Below are positions 36,442 through 44,755 of a stretch of DNA of 64,000 bases, in pieces. Source of the stretch: Bradyrhizobium semiaridum. Lineage in GTDB: Bacteria > Pseudomonadota > Alphaproteobacteria > Rhizobiales > Xanthobacteraceae. Position numbers and translations under genes: made by a program. Below the pieces are notes generated by a model, which had not been told where the DNA came from, made no database searches, and saw only the letters and a list, made by a program, of their open reading frames with translations. How positions within the stretch are numbered: position 1 is the first letter of the stretch; the number at the start of each line of letters is the position of its first letter. Where the stretch lies: the NCBI RefSeq assembly GCF_020329505.1, contig NZ_JAGKJJ010000021.1, positions 45,909 through 109,908 on the forward strand, written 5' to 3'.

Positions 36442-36666
36442 ATGCAAGTTCGCGCAGCCGATCCGCGCGGAAGACTGGTGCCTGCGCTCGCAGCCGCTGC
36501 CGTGGCAGTGCTGGCGACGACGGCGCTGTTTCTCCTCGAATTCCACCCGCCCCGCAACGTGACGGTCGGCCAGACCGGCATGATCACATCAGCCGCCGCC
36601 AGCCGCGCCGGCGCCACCGTGCTGCCGACCGATCCGGTCACCACCGGCAGCGTGCGGGTAAGGTAA
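36442..36666 (+). CDS. Small single-span membrane protein (74 aa)
   Basis: Starts at an ATG nine bases after AAGGAA. A short basic N-terminus (MQVRAADPRGR) precedes one hydrophobic helix (LVPALAAAAVAVLATTALFLL), then a Thr/Ser/Ala-rich periplasmic tail ending TDPVTTGSVRVR. Such small membrane-anchored proteins with a TGSV-type tail are common in Bradyrhizobium; no function is known. Confidence 0.6.
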   Translation: MQVRAADPRGRLVPALAAAAVAVLATTALFLLEFHPPRNVTVGQTGMITSAAASRAGATVLPTDPVTTGSVRVR

Positions 36667-36684
36667 GGGCACGCTCTCTCATCA

Positions 36685-36808
36685 TCGTCGTCCCGGCGAA
36701 AGCCGGGACCCATTGCCCCAACTGTTTATGTGACGCGAAGCTGGGGCCACATTCCGTCTAACGGCAAACAGTTGTGGTTATGGGTCCCGGCCTTCGCCGG
36801 GACGACGA
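36685..36808. repeat. Palindromic repeat, GTCCCGGCGAAAGCCGGGAC type (family B, copy 1)
   Basis: TCGTCGTCCCGGCGAAAGCC ... GGCCTTCGCCGGGACGACGA: each end is itself a hairpin and the two ends pair with one another. Copies at 38175 and, partly, 54602. Confidence 0.85.
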
Positions 36809-36930
36809 AAATAATTTAAACCTCGCCACATTTCTGCATCCCTGCCCCGGCGTCTCGCCGCAAGCCGCATCCCACGGCGTCACGTAAGCTCTGCCTCCCA
36901 ACAACAAGAACGCCACAGGGAGGCTCCCAG

Positions 36931-38136
36931 ATGACATGGAAGGCCATCACGCTCACCGCCGTGCTCGCGATCGCGACGCAGGCGCACGCCGCCGAGAAGA
37001 AATACGGCCCAGGTGCCAGCGACACCGAGATCAAGCTTGGACAGACCTCCCCGTTCTCGGGCGCGGCATCCGCCTACAGCGTGATCGCGAAGACGCAGGC
37101 TGCCTATTTCAAGATGATCAACGACAATGGCGGCGTGAACGGGCGCAAGATCACCCTGATCACGCTCGACGACGGTTACTCGCCGCCGAAGACGGTGGAG
37201 CAGACGCGCAAGCTCGTCGAGCAGGAGGAGGTCGCGGCGATCCTCAATCCGCTGGGCACGCCGACCGGCCTCGCGGTGCGCAAATATCTCAACGACAAGA
37301 AGGTGCCGCAGCTGTTCGTCGGCGCCGGCGCCACGCTGTGGGGCGACTACCAGCATTATCCGTGGTCGATCGGCTTCCAGCCGTCCTACCAGGCCGAGAC
37401 CGCGGTCTATGCGAAATATGTGCTGACGCAGAAGCCGGACGCCAAGATCGCGCTGTTCTACCAGAACGACGACGCCGGCAAGGATTACGGCAATGGCTTC
37501 AAGAAGGGTCTGGGTGCGGAGAACACCGCGAAGATGGTGGTGGCGGAGGCGACCTACGAATCGACCGATCCGACGGTCGACAGCCAGATCGTGAAGCTGA
37601 AATCGTCCGGAGCCAATGTGCTGTTCATGCACGCGATCCCGAAGCAGGCGGCGCAGGCGATCAAGAAGATCGGCGAGATCGGCTGGAAGCCGGACCTGTT
37701 CTTCCTCGCGGCGACCTCGACCTCGGTGTCCTCGGTGCTGAAGCCGGCCGGCTTCGATCACTCCAAGGGCATCATCTCGTCCTACTCGCTGAAGGATCCC
37801 AACGATCCGCAGTGGAAAGCGGACCCGGACGTGATCGCCTGGCAGGACTTCATGAAGAAGTATTTTCCGGACGGCAATCTGCAGGACCAGCTGATCGTCT
37901 ACGGCTATGTGGTGGCGGAGGCGACGGTGCAGGTGCTCAAGCAATGCGGCGACGATCTCACCCATGAGAACATCATGAAGCAGGCGGCCAACCTCGACAT
38001 CGCGCTGCCGATGTTCCTGCCCGGCATCAAGGTGAAGACGTCGGCCACCGACTACTTCCCGGTCGAGGCGATGCGGCTGCAGAAGTTCAACGGCGAGACC
38101 TGGGAGCTGTTCGGGGATACGATCGGGAATGATTGA
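36931..38136 (+). CDS. ABC transporter substrate-binding protein, Liv/branched-chain type
   Basis: A 401-residue type I periplasmic binding protein with a signal peptide (MTWKAITLTAVLAIATQAHA). Family features: TEIKLGQTSPFSGAASAYSV, FKMINDNGGVNGRKITLI, TRKLVEQEEVAAILNPLGTP, and FLPGIKVKTSATDYFPVEAM near the end. GGGAGG lies before the ATG. No permease or ATPase genes are nearby, so it must work with components encoded elsewhere. It is flanked by family B repeats on both sides. Ligand unknown; amino acids or aromatic acids are typical. Confidence 0.88.
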   Translation: MTWKAITLTAVLAIATQAHAAEKKYGPGASDTEIKLGQTSPFSGAASAYSVIAKTQAAYFKMINDNGGVNGRKITLITLDDGYSPPKTVEQTRKLVEQEEVAAILNPLGTPTGLAVRKYLNDKKVPQLFVGAGATLWGDYQHYPWSIGFQPSYQAETAVYAKYVLTQKPDAKIALFYQNDDAGKDYGNGFKKGLGAENTAKMVVAEATYESTDPTVDSQIVKLKSSGANVLFMHAIPKQAAQAIKKIGEIGWKPDLFFLAATSTSVSSVLKPAGFDHSKGIISSYSLKDPNDPQWKADPDVIAWQDFMKKYFPDGNLQDQLIVYGYVVAEATVQVLKQCGDDLTHENIMKQAANLDIALPMFLPGIKVKTSATDYFPVEAMRLQKFNGETWELFGDTIGND

Positions 38137-38174
38137 GGGGAGTAATTAACCTCTGAGCGCTCCACACGACCGAT

Positions 38175-38295
38175 GTCGTCCCGGCGAAGGCCGGGACCCA
38201 TCACCCCGACTGCACATTTGGTACGACGCTGTGGCCGCAACCCGCTCCCGCAACGGGCTGCGGTGGTTATGGGTCCCGGCTTTCGCCGGGACGAC
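38175..38295. repeat. Palindromic repeat (family B, copy 2)
   Basis: GTCGTCCCGGCGAAGGCCGG ... CCGGCTTTCGCCGGGACGAC, same type as 36685-36808. It lies between the convergent binding-protein and hydrolase genes. Confidence 0.85.
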
Positions 38296-38302
38296 GAGGA
38301 GG

Positions 38303-39265
38303 CTAGGCGCCCTTCTCCAACAACGCCTTGAAATCTGCCCGCGCGCGCCGCGCTTCCGCGCGCGAGGTCTCCGAGGCATCGCCGAGGCCGAAATAGCCGT
38401 GAATGAGACCCTCGCCGGAATGATACATCACCGGCACACCGGCGGCCTTGAGCGCCTTCGCATAGGCGTCGCCCTCGTCGCGCAGCGGATCGAACCAGGC
38501 GGTGGTGACCACCGCCGGCGCGACACCGGCGAGGCTCTTCGCGCGCAGCGGCGAGACGCGCCAGTCGGCGCCCTCGGCCTTGTCGGCGAGATAATGGCCG
38601 CAGAACCACTCCATCGTCGCGCGCGTCAGGAAATAGCCCTCGGCATTCTCGGCGCGCGACGGGAATTTGGCGTTCTCCGCCGCATCCGCAAAATTGCCGA
38701 CCACATCGGTGACGGGATAGACCAAGAGCTGCCCCGCAAGCTTGATGCCGGCATCGCGGCAGGCCAGCGCCGTGGTGGCGGCGAGATTGCCGCCCGCGGA
38801 ATCGCCGGCGACGCCGACCCGCGCGGGATCGCCGCCGAACTCGGCGATGCGCGCGATGACGTCGCGCGTGGCGGCAAAGGCATCCTCGAACGCGCCGGGG
38901 AAACGCGTCTCCGGCGGGCGGCGATAGTCGACCGAGATCACCACCGCGCCGGTCTCGATCACCAGGTTGCGCGCCTGGCGGTCGTGCGTCTCGAGATCGC
39001 CGGCGACCCAGCCGCCGCCGTGGAAGAAGATCACCGTCGGCGCCTTGCCGTTGCCGTTGCGATAGACCCGCGCGGGACGCTTTCCGGCACCACCCTGCAC
39101 TTCGATGTCGGCGACATGCTCGACCGGCGGCGGCGGCACCGCGGCGCGGGCATCGGCCAGCGCGCGCAACTGCTCGCGCGCGCTCTGCGGCGTCATCACG
39201 GTGGGATCGCGCAGCGGCAGCAGCGGGATGATTTTTTCTACGACGGGATCGAGGGGAAGCGGCAT
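38303..39265 (-). CDS. Alpha/beta hydrolase, hormone-sensitive-lipase type
   Basis: A 320-residue esterase from the ATG at 39265. The HSL-family oxyanion motif HGGGW (FFHGGGWVAGD), nucleophile GDSAGGNLA, catalytic Asp in WFDPLRDEGDAY and His in GLIHGYFG are all present. It has no signal peptide, so a cytoplasmic carboxylesterase is likely. It lies 70 bases downstream of the large acyltransferase gene on the same strand, probably in one operon, which points to lipid or acyl-ester metabolism. Substrate unknown. Confidence 0.88.
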   Translation of the reverse strand: MPLPLDPVVEKIIPLLPLRDPTVMTPQSAREQLRALADARAAVPPPPVEHVADIEVQGGAGKRPARVYRNGNGKAPTVIFFHGGGWVAGDLETHDRQARNLVIETGAVVISVDYRRPPETRFPGAFEDAFAATRDVIARIAEFGGDPARVGVAGDSAGGNLAATTALACRDAGIKLAGQLLVYPVTDVVGNFADAAENAKFPSRAENAEGYFLTRATMEWFCGHYLADKAEGADWRVSPLRAKSLAGVAPAVVTTAWFDPLRDEGDAYAKALKAAGVPVMYHSGEGLIHGYFGLGDASETSRAEARRARADFKALLEKGA

Positions 39266-39335
39266 GAGGATGCTTTCTTTCGGGAGCAGTTGCCAGCCAT
39301 CTGACAACATGCTCCCGGAAAGCACAACCCGTCCG

Positions 39336-42300
39336 TCATGCGACGTGCTGCTGCGGCTCCCGTTCGGCCTCCTCGCCGGCAGGCTCGGCCTGCGGCGCGG
39401 ACGCGGCGGCAGATTGCTCGGCCAGTTCCTTGGCCAGCGCGGTGGCGCCGACATAGTCGGTCTTGCCGGTGCCGAGCAGCGGCACCTTGTCGACCACGCG
39501 GATGTCGGCGGGCACCGCGAGCTCGGACGCGCCGCTGCTCTTGGCCTGGCGCTGCATGGCGGCGCGGTCGGCGTCCTTCTGCGTGGTGAGCAGCACGACG
39601 CGTTCGCCCTTGCGCTGGTCGGGCAGCGTGACCGCGACCGACATCGCCTGCGGCCACAGTGACGTGGCCATCGCCTCCACCGCCGCCAGCGACACCATCT
39701 CGCCGGCGATCTTGGCGAAACGCTTGGCGCGGCCCTTGATGGCGATGAAACCTTGCGCGTCGACCGTGACGATGTCGCCGGTGTCGTGCCAGCCCTCGGC
39801 GAGCGGCTCAAGCACGCCGGGATTTTCCGCGCGGAGGTAGCCGAGCATCACATTCGGACCCTTCACCGAGAGACGGCCACCCTCCGTGATGCCGGGGACC
39901 GGATCGAGTCGGTATTCCATCAGCGGCGAGATGCGGCCGACGGTGCCCTGGCGGTTGGCCATCGGCGTGTTCATCGCCAGCACCGGCGCGGTCTCGGTGA
40001 CGCCATAACCCTCGAGGATGCGGATGCCGTACCGCTCCATGTAGATCTGCCTGGTGCGCTCCTTCACCGCTTCCGCGCCGGCGATCACGAGCCGCAGCGT
40101 GCGGAAGTCATAGGGATGCGCCGAGCGGGCGTAGCCGGTGAGGAACGTGTCGGTGCCGAACAGGATGGTGGCGCCGGTCTGGTAGATCAGCTCGGGCACG
40201 ATCCGGTAATGCAGCGGCGACGGATACATGAAGATCGGGATGCCGCCGAGGATCGGCATCATCATGCCGCCCGTGAGGCCAAACGAGTGGAACACCGGCA
40301 GCACGTTGAAGACCTTGTCGCGCGCATTGGCGTCGACCCGCGCCAGCGCCTGCGCGGCATTGGCGAGGATGTTGCGGTGGGACAGCACGACACCCTTCGG
40401 CGTGCCTTCCGAGCCCGAGGTGAACAGCACCACGGCAGGATCGTTGGCCTCGCGGGCGACGCGCGGCGCGATGCCGGCGCGGAAGCCCGCGATCTTGTCG
40501 CCAAGGCCGATGCTTGCGCGAACGTCCTCGAGATAGACCACGCGGGCCTGGCCGGCGATCGCGGCAACCAGTTTGTCGAGCTTGCCCTTCTCGATGAAGG
40601 CCTTCGAGGTCAGCACGGTCTTCACCCGCGCCGCCTTCATCGCGGCCAGCACGTTGACCGGGCCGGCCGAGAAGTTGAGCATCGCCGGAACCCGGCCGAT
40701 GGTCTGCAGCGCCATGAACACCACGGCGACGCCGGCCGAGTTGGGGAGCAGCACGCCGACATACTCGCCGACCGCCGTGCCCTGCTCCAGCTTGCGGCTG
40801 AGCACCTGGGCGCCGAGGATCAGCTTGCGGTAGGTCAGCTTGGTGCCGAGCGCATCCTCGATGATCGGCTTGCCGGTATCGCGGTCGCGATAGGCATGGC
40901 CGAGGCCCTCGAACAGCGTCTGGTCGAGCATCGCGTTCTTGACCATGGCGTCGATCATAACGTCCTGCAGCGCAGCGCCGGCAGCGTTGCGGCGGGCCTT
41001 GCCGCGCAGGGACTGGTCGACCGGCAGCTTGACGGGCGGCAGGATCGTGATCGTCACCTTGGGGAACCAGGAGCGCTTGATCTCGCCTTGCTTGAGATAG
41101 CTGAGGTGCGAGCGCTGCGCGCCCTCGATGCGGACCGGAACGACCACGGCGTCGGCCTTGTCGGCGATCATCGCAGTGCCGTCGTAGACCTTCATCAGCG
41201 AGCCCGACAGCGTGATGCGGCCCTCAGGAAAGATCACCACCGGCTCGCCGGCGGCGACCAGCTTGATTAGATCGCGTGCCGCCAGCGGCTTCGACGGGTC
41301 CATCGTGTAGTGCCTGATCATCTTCAGGAACGGTTTTGCCCACCACGCCTTGGAGATGCCAGTGTCGACCGCGAAGCTGGCGTCGATCGGCAAGGTGGCG
41401 TGCAGCAGCGGGCCGTCGACCAGGCTGACATGGTTCGGCGCGATCAGCATCCGCGTGCCCGCGGGCGGCAGATTTTCCATGCCGCGGACCTCGACGCGGA
41501 ACAGCGCGCGGAACAGTAGCGCGCCGAAATCGCGCACGCCCTCCTTGCCCCACTTGCTCAGCACGAACCACACCGTGCCGAAGCTCGCGATCGCAAGGCC
41601 GAAGAAGATCCACGCGATCGCAAGGCCCGCAGCCTGCAACGCCGCGACCAGCAGCGCACCGGCGACCATGAAGCCCGCCTGCAGGATGTTGCCGGCGGCG
41701 ATGATGCGGGCACGCTCGGACGGCGCGGTCCAGGCCTGCACGGCGGCAAAGGACGGCACCACAAATAGGCCGCCGCCGAAGGCGAACAAGAAGAAGTCGA
41801 CCAGCATGCGGAAGCCACTGAGCGAGGTCGCGAACGCCGCCGCGCTGACATCCTTGCCGAGCGAAGTGTGGCCGATCGCCCAGGCGAGATCGAGCCCGAC
41901 CACGCCCATGATGATGGCGCCGATCGGTACCAGCGCGAGGTTGGGACGGACATGGCTGAGCTGGGCGGCGAACAGCGAGCCGGCGGCGATGCCGATCGCG
42001 AAGATCGCAAGGCACAGCGTCACGACGCCCTCGGTGCCGCCGACGCCCTCCTTGATCAGCGCGGGCAGCAGCGACAGCACGATCGCGCCGACCATCCAGA
42101 ACCAGGACACGATCACCATGCCGTCCCAGAGCCGCGGCTCGGCATAGAGCGACTTCAACAGACGCACGGTCGAGGTCCAGGGGTTCTTGGTGATCGGCAG
42201 ATCCGGCGCCGAGGGCTGGCTCATTGGGATGCGCGAGGCGAACGCCCAGGACAACACCGAGAGGCCGACCACGGCCGTGCTGATCCAGCCCATGTGGCTG

Positions 42301-42797
42301 GCACCCGCAACGAACAGACCACCGGCGATAGTGCCGATCAGAATCGCCATGAAGGTCGCGCCCTCGACCAGCGCGTTGCCGGTGGCGAGCTCCGATACCG
42401 CGAGCTGGTCCGGCAGCACGGCGTATTTCACCGGGCCGAATAGCGCGGCGACCGTGCCGAACAGCGCCAATGCGACGAACAGCAGCGGGATCGAGTGCAG
42501 GAAGAAGCCGGCGGCAGCGAAGGCCGCGGCGAAGATCTCGAAGAACTTCAGCCGCCGCGCGACCACCGACTTGACGTATTTGTCGGCCAGCTCGCCGCCG
42601 AGCGCCGACAGCACAAAAAACGGGAAGATGAAGACCGCGCCCGCGACCGTCACCAGCATCGGCCCCTGCTCGTTGGCGACGCCGTACAGCAGCATGATCA
42701 CCAGCGCGTTCTTCAGCACATTGTCGTTGAGGGCCGAACAGAACTGCGCCCAGAACAGCGGCGCGAAGCGGCGGGACGACATCAATTCCTTGATCAT
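39336..42797 (-). CDS. Trifunctional MFS flippase / PlsC acyltransferase / acyl-ACP synthetase (Aas plus LplT type)
   Basis: A 1153-residue fusion. Residues about 1-415 form an MFS domain like lysophospholipid flippase LplT (FAPLFWAQFCSALNDNVLKN). Residues about 430-620 form a PlsC-type acyltransferase with the NHVSLVDG (Hx4D) motif and FPEGRITLSGSLMKVYDG. Residues about 640-1140 form an AMP-binding acyl-ACP/acyl-CoA ligase with VVLFTSGSEGTPKGVVLSH and GYGVTETAPVLAMN. Together it would import lysophospholipid, activate a fatty acid and re-acylate the lipid. In E. coli the functions are split between LplT and Aas. Start ATG with AAGGAAA upstream. Confidence 0.92.
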   Translation of the reverse strand: MIKELMSSRRFAPLFWAQFCSALNDNVLKNALVIMLLYGVANEQGPMLVTVAGAVFIFPFFVLSALGGELADKYVKSVVARRLKFFEIFAAAFAAAGFFLHSIPLLFVALALFGTVAALFGPVKYAVLPDQLAVSELATGNALVEGATFMAILIGTIAGGLFVAGASHMGWISTAVVGLSVLSWAFASRIPMSQPSAPDLPITKNPWTSTVRLLKSLYAEPRLWDGMVIVSWFWMVGAIVLSLLPALIKEGVGGTEGVVTLCLAIFAIGIAAGSLFAAQLSHVRPNLALVPIGAIIMGVVGLDLAWAIGHTSLGKDVSAAAFATSLSGFRMLVDFFLFAFGGGLFVVPSFAAVQAWTAPSERARIIAAGNILQAGFMVAGALLVAALQAAGLAIAWIFFGLAIASFGTVWFVLSKWGKEGVRDFGALLFRALFRVEVRGMENLPPAGTRMLIAPNHVSLVDGPLLHATLPIDASFAVDTGISKAWWAKPFLKMIRHYTMDPSKPLAARDLIKLVAAGEPVVIFPEGRITLSGSLMKVYDGTAMIADKADAVVVPVRIEGAQRSHLSYLKQGEIKRSWFPKVTITILPPVKLPVDQSLRGKARRNAAGAALQDVMIDAMVKNAMLDQTLFEGLGHAYRDRDTGKPIIEDALGTKLTYRKLILGAQVLSRKLEQGTAVGEYVGVLLPNSAGVAVVFMALQTIGRVPAMLNFSAGPVNVLAAMKAARVKTVLTSKAFIEKGKLDKLVAAIAGQARVVYLEDVRASIGLGDKIAGFRAGIAPRVAREANDPAVVLFTSGSEGTPKGVVLSHRNILANAAQALARVDANARDKVFNVLPVFHSFGLTGGMMMPILGGIPIFMYPSPLHYRIVPELIYQTGATILFGTDTFLTGYARSAHPYDFRTLRLVIAGAEAVKERTRQIYMERYGIRILEGYGVTETAPVLAMNTPMANRQGTVGRISPLMEYRLDPVPGITEGGRLSVKGPNVMLGYLRAENPGVLEPLAEGWHDTGDIVTVDAQGFIAIKGRAKRFAKIAGEMVSLAAVEAMATSLWPQAMSVAVTLPDQRKGERVVLLTTQKDADRAAMQRQAKSSGASELAVPADIRVVDKVPLLGTGKTDYVGATALAKELAEQSAAASAPQAEPAGEEAEREPQQHVA

Positions 42798-43090
42798 GAC
42801 CGTTTCCTTGGGTGCGCGCACACGGCGCTAAGGGACTTGCGAGCTGGCGCGTCCTGCGATCGCGAGAGAGGTGAAATGAACGGGATGCCGCAGCCTTTAG
42901 TCTTTTTCGTCACGTATCGGTTCGAACCGGCGCAAATCAGCCGCACCGGGGCGCAGCGAGATTGCCGGGCGAAGATGTATGGGACCTTAGCTAGGGCTGC
43001 GGTCGACCGACGCGGGCTTCGACAAAGGCGGGACATGGTGAGTGCTTTGTTGCGGATTCGGCGACAATTCCCGGTTGGTTGGCCCAGTCC

Positions 43091-43345
43091 TCAGGTCAGT
43101 TCGCCGAGGTTGCCGAACGGCGACATCGGGCAGTTGCGCTGGCTGCAACGTCCGCCGCCCGCGACCGCGGGGCGCGGCGCGCGCCGGTTGGCGCGCCGCT
43201 GCTCGAGCACGCCGGCAACGTCGCTGGCGCGGGCGATCCGCTCGATCGGGGCGGTCACCAGTTCGACGATCGAGTGGGCGAAGCCCTTCACGAGATCGAT
43301 CGCGTAGTCGAAGGTGGAGGTCTGTCGAAGTGCTAGGGTCTGCAT
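43091..43345 (-). CDS. Small hypothetical protein (84 aa) divergent from TetR gene
   Basis: Starts at the ATG at 43345 behind a perfect AGGAGG. It begins MQTLALRQTSTFDYAIDLVK, continues with an amphipathic helix (GFAHSIVELVTAPIERIA), then an Arg/Ala-rich stretch and a C-terminal part with two cysteines (GGGRCSQRNC). No family recognised. It faces the TetR gene across a short region with a palindrome, so it is a probable target of that regulator. Confidence 0.65.
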   Translation of the reverse strand: MQTLALRQTSTFDYAIDLVKGFAHSIVELVTAPIERIARASDVAGVLEQRRANRRAPRPAVAGGGRCSQRNCPMSPFGNLGELT

Positions 43346-43367
43346 GTGAGTGGCCTCCTGAGCCGAT

Positions 43368-43382
43368 TTGAGCAACGCTCAA
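43368..43382. promoter_or_regulatory. TetR-type operator candidate 1
   Basis: Perfect 6-3-6 palindrome TTGAGCAACGCTCAA in the divergent region between the 84-residue gene and the TetR gene. A related dyad lies 16 bases further on. Confidence 0.6.
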
Positions 43383-43397
43383 GTTAGTAGCGCGAAA

Positions 43398-44012
43398 ATG
43401 AACAATGTTCAAGAAGAATCTCGGCGGGACCGGAAAAGACTTCAGCGGCGGGTTGTGCTGATCGAGATCGCCCGCCGCCTAATTGCCGCTAACGGCTTGA
43501 GATCGTTGAAAGTTCGCGACGTCGCCGAGGCTGCGGAATGCTCCATCGGCAGCGTCTATAACGAGTTCGGCGACTTCGACGGGCTGATCCTGACAGTGAA
43601 CCGGGACACGGTTCAGGCGCTCACCGACCGGCTCAACGCCGTTCCGGCCGACGACCCGATCCGCCAGCTCCACGACCTTGCCGATGCCTACCTCGGCTTC
43701 GCGACCGAGCACGCCAATCTGCTGCGCGCGCTGTTCGAGCACCGGATGGAGGACGACCGGCCGTTTCCGGATGACATCCTTTCGATGGTGATGGACGCGT
43801 TCGCGCTGATGCATGCGCCGCTGGTGCGGCTATTGCCCGACCGCGACGCGAGCGACGTTGCGCTGCTGTCACGGATGATGTTCTCCGCGGTGCACGGCAT
43901 CATCTCGCTCGGGCTCGAGGAGCGCATGGTCGCGGTGCCGCCGGAGCAGCTGCGCGAGCGGCTCGCGCTATTCATCGACACGCATCTTGCGGGGCTCGGC
44001 TTGCACGGATAG
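43398..44012 (+). CDS. TetR/AcrR-family regulator
   Basis: About 204 residues. N-terminal helix-turn-helix: IEIARRLIAANGLRSLKVRDVAEAAECSIGSVYNEFGDFDGLI, the usual TetR pattern with YNEFGDFDGL as recognition helix end. The C-terminal ligand domain resembles the TetR_C family with WHG-like features (LYNEF...LLRALFEHRM, MMFSAVHGIISLGLEE). It probably represses the small divergent gene and itself through the palindromes at 43368-43411. The effector may be an acyl or lipid compound given the neighbouring acyltransferase, but that is a guess. ATG at 43398 overlaps operator candidate 2; a TTG at 43368 is an alternative start. Confidence 0.85.
   Translation: MNNVQEESRRDRKRLQRRVVLIEIARRLIAANGLRSLKVRDVAEAAECSIGSVYNEFGDFDGLILTVNRDTVQALTDRLNAVPADDPIRQLHDLADAYLGFATEHANLLRALFEHRMEDDRPFPDDILSMVMDAFALMHAPLVRLLPDRDASDVALLSRMMFSAVHGIISLGLEERMVAVPPEQLRERLALFIDTHLAGLGLHG
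43399..43411. promoter_or_regulatory. TetR-type operator candidate 2
   Basis: Perfect 6-1-6 palindrome TGAACAATGTTCA overlapping the proposed tetR start codon; half-sites resemble those of candidate 1 (TGAGC versus TGAAC). Confidence 0.45.
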
Positions 44013-44060
44013 AGCGTTTTCGAGCGAAGTGGACACCGGTTCGCGTAAAGAAAACGCGTC
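44011..44060. repeat. Family F repeat, copy 2
   Basis: AGAGCGTTTTCG...GAAGTGGACACCGGTTCG...AAAACGCGTC: outer arms pair, and the core resembles the element at 30556-30606. Confidence 0.55.
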
Positions 44061-44115
44061 AGACAAGAAACCAGAGTCCCGCTTCGATGCAATCGGAACG
44101 GACGGGCCCTGAAAG

Positions 44116-44535
44116 TCAGGCGCGGCTGCGCGCGATCGTGCCGGCGACGATCTGCATGGTAACGCCGAGCACCCAGCCCACCATGATCGCCGCGGTCCAG
44201 CTGATACCCGGCTCGCTGCGCAACACGATGACGCCGACCGAGAAGAATGCGACCAGCGTCGCGAGGAAGGTGCCGACCGCGCTGAGCAGCTCGGCCGCAT
44301 CGATCTTGCGGGTCGAGGCCGAATCCTTCGGATGGAACAGCTTCGGCGGCGTATCGATGCCGAGATAGAAGCCGATCGCGCCACCCAGCATCATGATGAG
44401 CAGGAAGGCCTGCGAGGTCAGCGCCGCGACGCTCGAGCCGACATGGATGGCGACGAACAGGCCGCTCGCTGCGCCCGCCATGGAGAGGCCGAAACGTTCA
44501 AGGACATGGGCAAATTTTCTGACGCGGCTGCGCAT
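44116..44535 (-). CDS. Multi-span membrane protein (139 aa)
   Basis: No family recognised. Four hydrophobic segments are visible: FGLSMAGAASGLFVAIHVG, AFLLIMMLGGAIGFYLGI, LLSAVGTFLATLVAFFSVGVI and ISWTAAIMVGWVLGVTMQIVA. The second loop is charged (FHPKDSASTRKIDAAE). Basic residues at the N-terminus (MRSRVRKFAHVLERF) suggest a cytoplasmic start. It is convergent with the TetR gene and divergent from the DUF2235 gene. Confidence 0.7.
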   Translation of the reverse strand: MRSRVRKFAHVLERFGLSMAGAASGLFVAIHVGSSVAALTSQAFLLIMMLGGAIGFYLGIDTPPKLFHPKDSASTRKIDAAELLSAVGTFLATLVAFFSVGVIVLRSEPGISWTAAIMVGWVLGVTMQIVAGTIARSRA

Positions 44536-44755
44536 TGCTATGCCTCATCAATGAATTGCACCGCCGTTCAGCGTAGGCCTTTTCGTTGCATCGCGATAGT
44601 CGCCGCTCTCTCACATGACTGCGACCAGCCGACGCTTTGTGCGCCAGTTCACACCCAGCGCGGCAGGGAGTGATTAAAGAACGATCAAAGGTAGCATTTG
44701 CTCCTGCGCCACCAGCGCGCGCTGTTCGTTTTATTCCTTTCAGCGAGCAACTTCG

